This document shows positions 8,678-16,724 of a stretch of 64,000 nucleotides of DNA, piece by piece. Within the stretch, counting starts at the first letter, position 1; each line of letters opens with the position of its first letter. The notes under the pieces were generated by a model. That model was not told where the DNA came from, did no database searches, and saw only the letters and a list, made by a program, of their open reading frames with translations. A program made the position numbers and the translations under genes. Source of the stretch: Kitasatospora sp. SUK 42 (GTDB lineage: Bacteria > Actinomycetota > Actinomycetes > Streptomycetales > Streptomycetaceae); assembly GCF_015776785.2 (NCBI RefSeq), contig NZ_LFMD02000002.1, positions 96,919-160,918 on the forward strand. Reading direction: 5' to 3'.

Positions 8678-9481
8678 ATGCTCGCCACACCTGCCGACAA
8701 TCCGTACGAAGAGCCCCGTTCGGGGCGGCTGACCGCCTGGGGCAACGCCCTGCTGAGCGGCCTGGTGGCGCCTGACGACGCCGCCACGGCCGTCCTGGGC
8801 GCCGACGAGGGCCACCGGGTGACCGGGCTGCCCGGGGACGCCCCGGGCGAGCGCCACGGGCTGACCTGGGCGCTGGGCCGGCTGCGGGTGCTGGGCGTGA
8901 AGGGCCTGCGGCTGGCGCTGCCCTCGACCGGGCACCCGCTGGGGCTGACCGGCCCGGCGGACTTCAACGCCCGGGCCATGGAGGCGGGCGAGGCGGTGCT
9001 CGCGGTGGGGGTGCCGCTCGGGCTGGTGCCGGAGGTGGAGGTGTTCGGCCCGGCCGGGGACCGCTCGGCCACCGTGCTGTGGCGCTGCTCCGAGGTCAAC
9101 GACGCCCCGCCGGCCGACGTGCCCTCGCTGCACGAGGCCGAGCGCGAGCTGGCGGACGGGCTGCGCGAGGCGACCGTCCTGCTCTCCCGGCTCGACGTGG
9201 CCGGTGCCGGGCCGGAGGCGCTGCGCGCCCTCGACGCCTACCGTCGGCGCGGCCACGGCGAGCTGCTCGCGCCCGGCTACCCGCCGCGCGCCGTCCGGAT
9301 CCTGGAGTCGGCCCGACAGGTGTCCGCACTGCTGACGATCGCCTCCGGCGGGCACGGCGCGGCGGTCAGCGCCTCGGAGATGGCCGCCCGCCAGTCCGTC
9401 CTGGCGCCGCTGTGGCGCACCGCACGCCGTGCCCAGGTGGCCGCCTACAACGCCATGGTCGACGAGCGCGAGGAGCGCTAG
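8678..9481 (+). CDS. conserved hypothetical protein (actinomycete)
   Basis: A 267-residue, soluble, Ala/Leu-rich protein with no signal peptide or membrane segment. I do not recognise a catalytic motif. The N-terminal 130 residues look like a compact alpha/beta domain (YEEPRSGRLTAWGNALLSGLVAPDDAA, then GLRLALPSTGHPLGL). The C-terminal half is helical (SLHEAERELADGLREATVLLSRLDVAG ... ALRALDAYRRRGHGELLAPGYPPRAVRILESARQ). Codon usage matches its neighbours, so it is native. The ATG is preceded by a TAGGCT -10 with no ribosome site, pointing to a leaderless mRNA. It is divergent from the ABC ATPase gene and convergent with the response-regulator gene. Function unknown. Confidence 0.8.
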   Translation: MLATPADNPYEEPRSGRLTAWGNALLSGLVAPDDAATAVLGADEGHRVTGLPGDAPGERHGLTWALGRLRVLGVKGLRLALPSTGHPLGLTGPADFNARAMEAGEAVLAVGVPLGLVPEVEVFGPAGDRSATVLWRCSEVNDAPPADVPSLHEAERELADGLREATVLLSRLDVAGAGPEALRALDAYRRRGHGELLAPGYPPRAVRILESARQVSALLTIASGGHGAAVSASEMAARQSVLAPLWRTARRAQVAAYNAMVDEREER

Positions 9482-9528
9482 GACTCCCCCGACCGCTCCG
9501 GCCTTGCCGGGCCTCAGACCTCCCGGGC

Positions 9529-10185
9529 CTAAACCTCCCGGGCCTCGCCGTGCCGGACGGCCCAGAGCGCGGCCTGGGTGCGGTCGGCGAGGTCCAGCTT
9601 CATCAGGATGTTGGAGACGTGCGTCTTCACCGTCTTCTCCGACAGGTGCAGGCTGCGGGCGATCTCCCGGTTGGAACGGCCGTCGGCGATGTGGCCGAGC
9701 ACCTCGCGCTCGCGCTCGGTGAGGGTGCCGCCGCGGCCCTGCGGGGCGCGCGGGCCGTCGTCGGAGAGCAGGGCCTCGGCCAGTTCGGGCTGGAGCAGCA
9801 CGTGTCCGGCGTGCACCGAGCGGATCGCCCCGGCCAGCGCCTCCGGGTCCACGTCCTTGTAGACGTACCCTGCGGCGCCGGCCCGCAGCGCGGGGACCAT
9901 GGTGCGGTGCTCGGTGAAACTCGTCACGATCAGGATCCGGGCCCGGCTGCCCTCGTCCTTGAGCGTGCGCAGCGCCTCGATGCCGTCGACGCCGGGCATC
10001 TTGAGGTCCATCAGGACGACGTCCGGGTCGAGTTCGCGGGCGCGCTCGACGCCCTCGGCCCCGTCGGCGGCCTCCCCGACCACCTCGATGTCGTCCTGGA
10101 CCTCCAGGAAGGTGCGCAGCCCGCGGCGGACCACCTGGTGGTCGTCGACCAGCAGGACGCGGATCGACGGCGTGCTCTCAGGCAC
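9529..10185 (-). CDS. NarL/LuxR-family response regulator
   Basis: A 218-residue two-component response regulator. The receiver domain (about 7-125) has the acidic pair DD at 14-15, phosphoacceptor D60 in VVLMDLKMPG, the switch T/S in IVTSF and K in GYVYKD. The C-terminal LuxR-type helix-turn-helix (about 152-210) reads LTEREREVLGHIADGRSNREIARSLHLSEKTVKTHVSNI. It overlaps the histidine kinase gene by 8 nt (GTG 10185 lies inside the kinase stop region), so the two are translationally coupled and surely partners. The close resemblance to LiaR/DevR-type regulators suggests envelope or redox stress, but the signal is not readable. Confidence 0.95.
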   Translation of the reverse strand: MPESTPSIRVLLVDDHQVVRRGLRTFLEVQDDIEVVGEAADGAEGVERARELDPDVVLMDLKMPGVDGIEALRTLKDEGSRARILIVTSFTEHRTMVPALRAGAAGYVYKDVDPEALAGAIRSVHAGHVLLQPELAEALLSDDGPRAPQGRGGTLTEREREVLGHIADGRSNREIARSLHLSEKTVKTHVSNILMKLDLADRTQAALWAVRHGEAREV

Positions 10186-11374
10186 CGGGGACCTCCATCT
10201 CGACGAGCGTCCCCCGGCCGGGGGCCGACTCCAGGGTGAGCGTGCCGCCGACGGCGGCCGCGCGGTCGCGCATCGAGGCCAGGCCGAGGTGGCGGCCGGC
10301 CCGGCGGACGGACTCGGGGTCGAAGCCGCGCCCGTCGTCGCGCACCCGCAGCACGGCGCCGCGCGCGGGCGTCCCGACCAGGGTGACGGTGACCCGGCGG
10401 GCGCCGGAGTGGCGCAGCGCGTTGTGCAGCGCCTCCTGGGCGACCCTCAGCAGGGCGGCCTCCTGGGCGGGCGGCAGGGCGCGGACGCCGTCGGCGGCGA
10501 AGGCGACGTCGGCGGCGTGGGCGCGGTCCAGGACCTGCACCTGGGAGGCGAGGGTGGCGCTCAGCCCGTCCTCCTCCAGGGCGGCGGGGCGCAGTTCGAC
10601 CACCACGGCGCGCAGTTCGTCGGCGGCCTCGGCGGCCAGCCGGGCGACCTCGGCGAGTTCGGCGCGGGCGCGGGCCGGGTCGCGGTCGACCAGTGTGGCG
10701 GCGGCCTTGGCGGTGAGGCGCAGCGAGAAGAGCTTCTGCGAGACGGCGTCGTGCAGGTCGTGGGCGATCCTGGCGCGCTCGCCGGCCAGGGTGAGCTCGC
10801 GGCTGCGCTCGTACAGGCGGGCGTTGGAGAGGGCGAGGGCGGCGTGGGCGGCGAGGATCCGCAGCAGTTCCTCGTCGTGGTCGGTGAACAGGCCGCCGCC
10901 GCGCTTGTTGGCGAGGAAGATGACGCCCATCACCTGGGGTTCGTCCTCGTCGGCCTCGGTGTCCAGGACCGGCATGCCGAGGAAGGCGTCCATCTCGGGG
11001 TGGGCGGCGGGCCAGCCCTCGAAGGCGGGGGCCCTGCGGACGTCGGCGAGGCGGGTGGGGCCGGTCTCGTGCAGCAGTTCGGCGAGCACGCCGTGCTGAC
11101 GGGGCAGCGGGCCGATCGCCCGCCACTGCTCGTCGGTGACGCCGTCGACGACGAACTGGGCGAAGCCGCCGTGGTCGTCGGGCACGCCCAGGGCCGCGTA
11201 CTCGGCGCCGAGGAGGTCCCGGGCGGAGGCGGTGATGCGGCGCAGCACCTCGCGGACCTCCAGGTGCCGGCTCATCGCCAGCAGCGCCTGGCTGACGGCC
11301 TCGATGCCGGTCAGCGGGTCGCAGGCGGGCGGCGGGTCGGCGGGGGCCCGGTGGTCTCCGGTGGTGCGGGGCAT
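10178..11374 (-). CDS. GAF-domain sensor histidine kinase (HisKA_3 type)
   Basis: A 398-residue cytoplasmic kinase with no membrane segment. Residues about 40-190 form one GAF domain resembling those of DevS/DosT (TGPTRLADVRRAPAFEGWP..HPEMDAFLGMPV, then VIFLANKRGGGLFTDHDEELL). The HisKA_3 dimerisation helix has phospho-acceptor H208 in IAHDLHDAVSQKLFS. The C-terminal HATPase has N-box EALHNALRHS and G-box DDGRGFD, GLASMRDR. It is followed by its response regulator with an 8-nt overlap. DevS-like GAF domains bind heme and sense oxygen or NO; whether this single GAF holds heme is unproven. The start is ATG 11374. Confidence 0.94.
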   Translation of the reverse strand: MPRTTGDHRAPADPPPACDPLTGIEAVSQALLAMSRHLEVREVLRRITASARDLLGAEYAALGVPDDHGGFAQFVVDGVTDEQWRAIGPLPRQHGVLAELLHETGPTRLADVRRAPAFEGWPAAHPEMDAFLGMPVLDTEADEDEPQVMGVIFLANKRGGGLFTDHDEELLRILAAHAALALSNARLYERSRELTLAGERARIAHDLHDAVSQKLFSLRLTAKAAATLVDRDPARARAELAEVARLAAEAADELRAVVVELRPAALEEDGLSATLASQVQVLDRAHAADVAFAADGVRALPPAQEAALLRVAQEALHNALRHSGARRVTVTLVGTPARGAVLRVRDDGRGFDPESVRRAGRHLGLASMRDRAAAVGGTLTLESAPGRGTLVEMEVPGA

Positions 11375-11503
11375 ACCGCCAAACTACCGCCGCCGCAGGC
11401 GCGGCCGCGTCCGTCCAGGGCCCTAGGCCGGTGGGCCCAGCACTGGTCGTCACGGCCCTCCGCCGTCCGGCGCCCGCCGCTCGGTGCCCGGCCCGGCCAA
11501 CGC

Positions 11504-11539
11504 GAAGGGCGCTCCCCCCGACCGGGGAGAGCGCCCTTC
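11504..11539 (-). terminator. intrinsic terminator of the FHA-ABC gene
   Basis: GAAGGGCGC-TCCCC pairs with GGGGA-GA-GCGCCCTTC (a 2-nt bulge, 6-nt loop) 12 nt past the stop of the FHA-ABC transporter gene. Confidence 0.8.
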
Positions 11540-11550
11540 CGTGGCACGGG

Positions 11551-14154
11551 TCAGCCCTTCTGCATGACCTCGGGCTCGTGCCGGCGCTGGAGCCGGGTCA
11601 CGATCACGCCGATCACGATCGAGATGACGATCAGCACGCCGGCGTCGATCGCCCACTGGGCGACGCTGCTCTTCCACAGCGGGTCGTAGTTGGGGTTCTG
11701 GAAGTCCTTGTTCCAGGGCCCCATCAGCTTGGACAGGTCGAGCGTGGTGGCCACGATGCCGGTGCCCCAGCGGGCCGGCATCAGCCAGGCGGCCTGCTCC
11801 AGACCGGGCTTGCTGAAGATCTGGAAGAGGCAGCCGGTGAAGACGACCTGGACGATGGCGAACATGACCAGCAGCGGCATGGTCTTCTCGGAGGTCTTCA
11901 CCAGGGCCGAGATCATCAGGCCGAACATCATCGCGGTGAAGCTGAGCAGGATCATGCCGATGGTCATCTCGATGACCGGCAGGTTCTTCACGATGAGGCC
12001 GTGCTCGGGCAGCTTGCGCGGCAGGAAGCCGACGGCGGAGATGATGGCGCCCTGGATCACGCTGAAGATGCCCAGCACGATGACCTTGGACATCATGTAC
12101 GCCGAGCGGGAGAGCCCGGTGGCGCGTTCCCGTTCGTAGATCGCGCGTTCCTTGATGAGCTCCCGGACGGAGTTGGCCGCTCCGGAGAAGCAGGCGCCGA
12201 TCGCGAGGATCATGATGATCGTCGCGGCTCCGCCGTTGAGCCCCAGTTGGCTCTTGGCGTTCCGGGCCAGTCCGGCCTCGTTGGGCACCAGCACGCTCAC
12301 CGCGCCGATGACCGCGGGCAGCAGCACCGACAGCGCCAGGAAGCCGCGGTCCGAGGCGAGCACCGACATGTAGCGGCGCATCAGCGTCCACAGCTGCGAG
12401 CCCCAGCTCTGCGGCTTGGGCGGCCTGACGGCCTCCTGGGCGACCTGAGCGTGCTGCACCTCGCCCGCCTCCACGGTGGGGGCGGAGTACTGCTGGTAGT
12501 GCACGGAGCCGCGGTAGCGGCCGGCCCAGTCGTGGTCCGGGAAGTTCTCGAAGGCCTGGAAGACGTCCGCCCAGGTCTCGTACCCGAAGAAGTGCAGCGC
12601 CTCGTCCGGCGGGCCGAAGTAGGCCACCGAGCCGCCCGGCGCCATCACCAACAGTCGGTCGCAGAGCGCGAGTTCGGCCACCGAGTGGGTGACGACCAGG
12701 ATGGTGCGGCCGTCGTCGGCCAGGCCGCGCAGCATCTGCATGACCTCGCGGTCCATGCCCGGGTCGAGGCCCGAGGTGGGCTCGTCCAGGAAGATCAGCG
12801 AGGGCTTGGTGAGCAGCTCCAGGGCGACCGAGACGCGCTTCTGCTGGCCGCCGGAGAGCGCGGTGATCTTGTTGTCGGCGCGCTTGTCCAGGCGCAGCTC
12901 GTACAGCACCTCGTCGATCCGGGCCTCGCGCTCGCGGGCCTCGGTGTCGCCGGGGAAGCGCAGCCGGGCCGCGTACTTGAGGCCGTTCCGGACGGTGAGC
13001 TCGCGGTGCAGGATCTCCGACTGCGGCACCAGGCCGATGCGGGAGCGGAGTTCGGCGAACTGCTTGTAGAGGTTGCGGCCGTCGTACAGGACCTCGCCGC
13101 GGTCGGCCGGGCGGTAGCCGGTGAGGGCGCGCAGCAGGGTGGACTTGCCGGAGCCGGACGGGCCGATGACGGCGACCAGGGACTTCTCCGGGACGCCGAA
13201 GCTGACGTCGTCGAGCAGGATCTTCCTGCCGCCCTTGTGCTCGACCTCGACGGTCAGGTGGCGGGCGGAGAAGGAGACCGCGCCGGTGTCGACGAACTCC
13301 TGGAGCTGGTCGCCGACCAGCACGAAGCCGGAGTGGCCGACCGTCAGCCGGTCCTTCGGGCCCATCAGCTGACGCTGCACCCGCTGGCCGTTGAGGTAGA
13401 TGCCGTTGTGGCTGCCGAGGTCGACGATCTCGTAGCGGCCGTCCGGCAGCTGGCGCAGCTCGGCGTGGTGGCGGGAGACCTGGAGGTCGGACACCACGAT
13501 GTCGTTGTCGAGCGCGCGGCCGATCCTGACGGTGCGCATGGCGGCCGTCAGGTTGCGGATGATCGTCGGCTGCGGGCCTCCGCTGCCGGAGTCGTGCGCC
13601 GGCGGCTGCTGCGGGTGGGCCTGCTGCTGCGGGAAGCCCGGGTGCTGGGGCTGCGGCTGCGGCGCGTACTGCTGCGGCGGCGCGTACTGCTGTTGGGGCT
13701 GCGGCTGGCCGGGCCAGGCCTGCTGATGCTGCGCCGGCTGCTGCTGGTACGGGTCCTGCGGCGGCCAGGCCTGCTGCGGGCCGGGCGGCTGGGGCGTCGG
13801 GACGGGGCCGCGGGCGGTGGCGGCGTCGTGCACCGGGGAGTGCTGCGGGGCGGCGGCGTGCACCGGTGCGGAGAAGGCGAGCCGGGGGCCGTTCTCGGGG
13901 TTGCCCAGGTTCACCACGGCGCCGGGGAACAGCTGGGCCTGCGTGGTGCGGGCGCCGGCCACGAAGGTGCCGTTGGTGCTGCCGTGGTCGTCCAGTTGCC
14001 AACCGCTGCCGTTGAAGCTGATGGTCCCGTGCTGCCAGGAGACCCTGGCGTCCTCGAACGGGAAGTCCGACTGCGGGTTGCGCCCGATGGTGTAGGACCG
14101 CCCGGGCTCCAGAGTCCGCTGCTGTCCGTTGATCTCGATGACGAGTTGCGGCAC
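11551..14154 (-). CDS. double-FHA ABC transporter (Rv1747-like)
   Basis: A single polypeptide of about 867 residues fusing phosphothreonine recognition to an ABCG-type exporter. FHA1 is at about 20-95 (GRNPQSDF, SWQHG, STNGTF). A Gln/Pro-rich linker covers about 105-195. FHA2 is at about 205-280 (IGRALDNDIV, VSRHHAEL, SHNGIYLNG). The ATPase has Walker A GPSGSGKST at 331-339, signature LSGGQQKR at 433-440 and Walker B LIFLDEP at 453-459. A six-helix ABC2 membrane domain follows the linker at about 560-867. The order and length match Mycobacterium tuberculosis Rv1747 (865 aa), whose FHA domains bind Ser/Thr-kinase-phosphorylated sites. The start is GTG 14154 (MPQLVIEINGQQ). No kinase gene is adjacent. 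Confidence 0.93.
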   Translation of the reverse strand: MPQLVIEINGQQRTLEPGRSYTIGRNPQSDFPFEDARVSWQHGTISFNGSGWQLDDHGSTNGTFVAGARTTQAQLFPGAVVNLGNPENGPRLAFSAPVHAAAPQHSPVHDAATARGPVPTPQPPGPQQAWPPQDPYQQQPAQHQQAWPGQPQPQQQYAPPQQYAPQPQPQHPGFPQQQAHPQQPPAHDSGSGGPQPTIIRNLTAAMRTVRIGRALDNDIVVSDLQVSRHHAELRQLPDGRYEIVDLGSHNGIYLNGQRVQRQLMGPKDRLTVGHSGFVLVGDQLQEFVDTGAVSFSARHLTVEVEHKGGRKILLDDVSFGVPEKSLVAVIGPSGSGKSTLLRALTGYRPADRGEVLYDGRNLYKQFAELRSRIGLVPQSEILHRELTVRNGLKYAARLRFPGDTEAREREARIDEVLYELRLDKRADNKITALSGGQQKRVSVALELLTKPSLIFLDEPTSGLDPGMDREVMQMLRGLADDGRTILVVTHSVAELALCDRLLVMAPGGSVAYFGPPDEALHFFGYETWADVFQAFENFPDHDWAGRYRGSVHYQQYSAPTVEAGEVQHAQVAQEAVRPPKPQSWGSQLWTLMRRYMSVLASDRGFLALSVLLPAVIGAVSVLVPNEAGLARNAKSQLGLNGGAATIIMILAIGACFSGAANSVRELIKERAIYERERATGLSRSAYMMSKVIVLGIFSVIQGAIISAVGFLPRKLPEHGLIVKNLPVIEMTIGMILLSFTAMMFGLMISALVKTSEKTMPLLVMFAIVQVVFTGCLFQIFSKPGLEQAAWLMPARWGTGIVATTLDLSKLMGPWNKDFQNPNYDPLWKSSVAQWAIDAGVLIVISIVIGVIVTRLQRRHEPEVMQKG

Positions 14155-14361
14155 TGCTCGCCTGCCCCGCTCTCTCGGTTCCCCCGATTTGTGGCCCCCG
14201 GCCGGGGACGCACTGTTCCTCTGACTGACGGGGGGAATCATTCCAGCCGCCGGTCGGCCGACGAAAGTCACCCCGGGTGACTGTGACCAGGCTGCTACGG
14301 ATCCGTGCACTCCGGTATCCCGCCTCGTGGGACGGGTGCTCTGGGGCCGGCGGCCGGCGGG

Positions 14362-14367
14362 TAGCGT
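14362..14367 (+). promoter_or_regulatory. candidate -10 element of serB
   Basis: TAGCGT fits TAnnnT and ends 10 nt before ATG 14378. A GGGAGG ribosome site overlaps the short leader, so the mRNA would have a very short 5' end. Confidence 0.5.
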
Positions 14368-14377
14368 GGGAGGCACC

Positions 14378-15634
14378 ATGAACGCATCGCCCTTGGCCGC
14401 TGAGCCCCTCCCCGCCTCCCAGCCCCGGACCGCGGACTCGCGCACCCTGCTCGTCAAGGTGTTCGGCAAGGACCGCCCCGGCATCACCGCCGGCCTCTTC
14501 GCCACCCTCGCCGGCTTCGGCGTCGACGTGATCGACATCGAGCAGGTCGTCACCCGTGGCCGCATCACGCTGTGCGCCCTGGTCACCCCGCCCTCGGCCC
14601 CCGGCGCCGAGGGCGGCCTGCGCGCCACCGTCCACCGCTGGGCGGAGGAGCAGAAGCTTCAGGCCGAGATCCTCTCCGGCATCGGTGACAACCGGCCGCG
14701 CCGCGAGGGCCGTTCGCACGTCACGGTGCTCGGCAACCCGCTGACCGCCTCCGCCGTCTCCGCGCTCACCTCCCGGATCACCGCGGCGGGCGGCAACATC
14801 GACCGGGTCTTCCGGCTCGCCAAGTACCCGGTGACGGCCGTCGAGCTGGCCGTCTCGGGTGTGGCCACCGAGGAGCTGCGGGCCGAGCTGGCCCCGGAGG
14901 CGGCCGCCCAGCGGGTGGACGTCGCGGTGGTGGCGGCCGGGCTGGAGCGCCGGGCCAAGCGGCTGGTGGTGATGGACGTGGACTCCACGCTCATCCAGGA
15001 CGAGGTGATCGAGCTGTTCGCCGCCCACGCGGGCTGCGAGGAGCAGGTGGCCGAGGTGACGGCGGCGGCGATGCGCGGCGAGCTGGACTTCGCCGAGTCG
15101 CTGCACGCCCGGGTGGCGCTGCTGGCGGGGCTGGACGCCTCGGTGACCGAGAAGGTCCGCTCGGAGGTCCGGCTCACCCCGGGCGCGCGCACCCTGATCC
15201 GGACGCTGCAGCGCCTGGGCTTCCAGGTCGCCGTGGTCTCCGGCGGGTTCACCCAGGTCACCGACCACCTGGTGGAGCTGCTGGGGCTGGACTTCGCGGC
15301 CGCCAACACCCTGGAGGTGGTGGACGGGAAGTTCACCGGCCGGGTGGTCGGCGAGATCGTGGACCGGGCCGGCAAGGCCCGCTGGCTGGCCCGTTTCGCC
15401 GAGCTGGCGAAGGTTCCGCTGGAGCAGACGGTGGCGATCGGCGACGGCGCCAACGACCTGGACATGCTGAACGCGGCCGGGCTCGGGGTGGCCTTCAACG
15501 CCAAGCCGGTGGTACGCGAGGCCGCCGACACCGCGGTGAACGTGCCGTTCCTGGACACCGTGCTGTACCTGCTGGGCATCACCCGCGAGGAGGTCGAGGC
15601 GGCCGACGTGCTGGACGGCACCCCGACCGAGTAG
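14378..15634 (+). CDS. serB: phosphoserine phosphatase
   Basis: A 418-residue enzyme that removes phosphate from O-phosphoserine, the last step of serine synthesis. Residues 22-180 hold two ACT-type regulatory domains (LLVKVFGKDRPGITAGLFATLA; SHVTVLGNPLTASAVSALTSRI), as in the actinobacterial two-ACT SerB. The catalytic HAD domain has nucleophile motif DVDST (D200, D202), the conserved Ser in VVSGGFT, the Lys region and the metal loop GDGANDLDML. ATG 14378 has GGGAGG 6 nt upstream and a -10-like TAGCGT just before it; the frame is open further upstream but unconserved. ACT domains imply feedback by serine (family knowledge). Confidence 0.96.
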   Translation: MNASPLAAEPLPASQPRTADSRTLLVKVFGKDRPGITAGLFATLAGFGVDVIDIEQVVTRGRITLCALVTPPSAPGAEGGLRATVHRWAEEQKLQAEILSGIGDNRPRREGRSHVTVLGNPLTASAVSALTSRITAAGGNIDRVFRLAKYPVTAVELAVSGVATEELRAELAPEAAAQRVDVAVVAAGLERRAKRLVVMDVDSTLIQDEVIELFAAHAGCEEQVAEVTAAAMRGELDFAESLHARVALLAGLDASVTEKVRSEVRLTPGARTLIRTLQRLGFQVAVVSGGFTQVTDHLVELLGLDFAAANTLEVVDGKFTGRVVGEIVDRAGKARWLARFAELAKVPLEQTVAIGDGANDLDMLNAAGLGVAFNAKPVVREAADTAVNVPFLDTVLYLLGITREEVEAADVLDGTPTE

Positions 15635-15650
15635 GGCCTGCGGAAGCAAC

Positions 15651-15685
15651 CGAGGGGCGTGCGGATCCGATCCGCACGCCCCTCG
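15651..15685. terminator. bidirectional terminator between serB and sixA
   Basis: CGAGGGGCGTGCGGATC and its exact reverse complement (17 bp each) face each other across one base, 17 nt after the serB stop. It sits between convergent genes and can serve both. Confidence 0.9.
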
Positions 15686-15736
15686 CTGACGTTCCGGACG
15701 TCGGCCCCGCCCGGGGACCGGACGTCGGTCCTCGCC

Positions 15737-15817
15737 GTGCGGACCGGAGGTCAGTTTTGCGGCGTGCGGACCGGAGGTCAGTCCTGCGGCGTGTGGACCG
15801 GAGGTCAGTCCTGCGGC
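15737..15817. repeat. three 27-bp tandem repeats spanning the sixA stop codon
   Basis: Three consecutive 27-bp units, GTGYGGACCGGAGGTCAGTY.. form, at 15737-15763, 15764-15790 and 15791-15817, with one to three differences. On the minus strand each unit contains the last codons of the phosphatase (H-T/A-P-Q-D/N) followed by TGA, so the gene's end and stop codon are duplicated downstream of the real stop. Confidence 0.9.
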
Positions 15818-16332
15818 GTGTGGTACGAGACCAGCTCCGCCACGCCCGGCTCGACGCCCTTCCAGGAGCCGGAGAAGCTGAGCACCGCGATCGCCGCCGT
15901 CGGGAAGCCGCCCAGCCGCAGCCGCTCCAGCGCGTCCCGGTCGCCCGCGTCCCCGGCCAGCACCTGGGTCAGGCCCAGCACGCCGGGGTTGTGGCCGACC
16001 AGCACCACGTCCGCGTACTCCTCCGGGGTCTCCTGGAGGACGGCGATGATCTCGCCCGGGCTGGCCTCGTAGATCCGGTCCTCGTACACGGTCTTGCGGG
16101 CCCGCTTGGGCAGCTCGTGCGCGGCCAGCTTCCACGTCTCGCGGGTGCGCAGCGCGGTGGAGCAGAGCACGTATTCGGGGTTGATGCCGGAGTCGGCCAG
16201 CCAGCGGCCGGCGTCCGGGGCCTGGTTGCGGCCCCGGTCGGCCAGCGGCCGCTCGTGGTCGTCCACGCCGTTGGGCCAGTCGGCCTTGGCGTGGCGGAGA
16301 ACGATGATCCTGCGGGGCGTGTCGGCGCTCAT
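15805..16332 (-). CDS. SixA-like histidine phosphatase family protein
   Basis: A 175-residue member of the phosphoglycerate-mutase-like histidine phosphatase superfamily. Catalytic motif RHAKADW (RHG/RHA class) is near residue 13, second-site Arg in STALRTRETW, acidic region EDRIYEAS, and the second catalytic His in VLVGHNPGV. These are the SixA (phosphohistidine phosphatase) landmarks. The substrate here is unknown; SixA itself acts on phosphorelay or PTS phosphohistidines. ATG 16332 starts MSADTPRRIIVLRHAKADW; the ribosome site is weak, and an upstream in-frame start is unsupported. The 3' end is remarkable: the last codons and stop lie in a 27-bp tandem repeat. Confidence 0.88.
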   Translation of the reverse strand: MSADTPRRIIVLRHAKADWPNGVDDHERPLADRGRNQAPDAGRWLADSGINPEYVLCSTALRTRETWKLAAHELPKRARKTVYEDRIYEASPGEIIAVLQETPEEYADVVLVGHNPGVLGLTQVLAGDAGDRDALERLRLGGFPTAAIAVLSFSGSWKGVEPGVAELVSYHTPQD

Positions 16333-16413
16333 ACCCAGCAAGCTTGGCAGAAAAGCCGCCCGGGGGCGCGACGCCCCCGGTTGCCGCCACTCCCGGAGGC
16401 GGCGGGTGCCATC

Positions 16414-16434
16414 GCGCTCCGTTCGCCGGAGCGC
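16414..16434 (-). terminator. hairpin after the MFS/small-protein operon
   Basis: GCGCTCC / GGAGCGC with a 7-nt loop lies about 93 nt past the small-protein stop. It is a plausible terminator for the minus-strand operon. Confidence 0.5.
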
Positions 16435-16526
16435 CACCGGGAGTCGCCGCGGCGGGAGTCACCCCGGCCGGAGCAGGGGGGCGGGAGTGCGACGGCCGGA
16501 CGGCCGGAGGTGCCGGACGGAGGCGG

Positions 16527-16649
16527 TCAGCCGAGCGCGTCGGCGAAGCTGGCGATGATCGCCACCAGCACCACGATGCCGACGATGGCGAAGGCGATAC
16601 GGCCGAGCTGCTTGCGGCCGTCGGTCGGATTGGGATCGAGAACGGGCAT
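16527..16649 (-). CDS. SGM_5486-type small transporter-associated protein
   Basis: A 40-residue protein: MPVLDPNPTDGRKQLGRI, then a single hydrophobic helix (AFAIVGIVVLVAIIASF) and a short tail ADALG. The N-terminal MPVLDPNP followed by a charged turn and one membrane span matches, from memory, the family named SGM_5486 transporter-associated protein, found beside CynX/NimT-type MFS genes in Streptomyces. That is exactly the context here: it follows the MFS gene in the same direction with a 75-nt gap. The ATG at 16649 is preceded by GGGAGAATCCCGAC, giving a GGGAG ribosome site 9 nt away. Likely a membrane companion or stability factor for the transporter (inference). Confidence 0.82.
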   Translation of the reverse strand: MPVLDPNPTDGRKQLGRIAFAIVGIVVLVAIIASFADALG

Positions 16650-16724
16650 GTCGGGATTCTCCCACCCCGAACACGCCCGTCCCGCGCTGGCCCCGCCGCT
16701 TTGGCCAGGCCTTGACCTTTCCGG

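Noticed and set aside
11450..16462. A very long open frame of 1670 codons on the minus strand
   Set aside because: It is a shadow: the frame runs over the FHA-ABC transporter gene, serB and the SixA-like gene, and its translation is low-complexity Arg/Pro/Gly. Stop codons are rare in antisense and shifted frames at this GC content.
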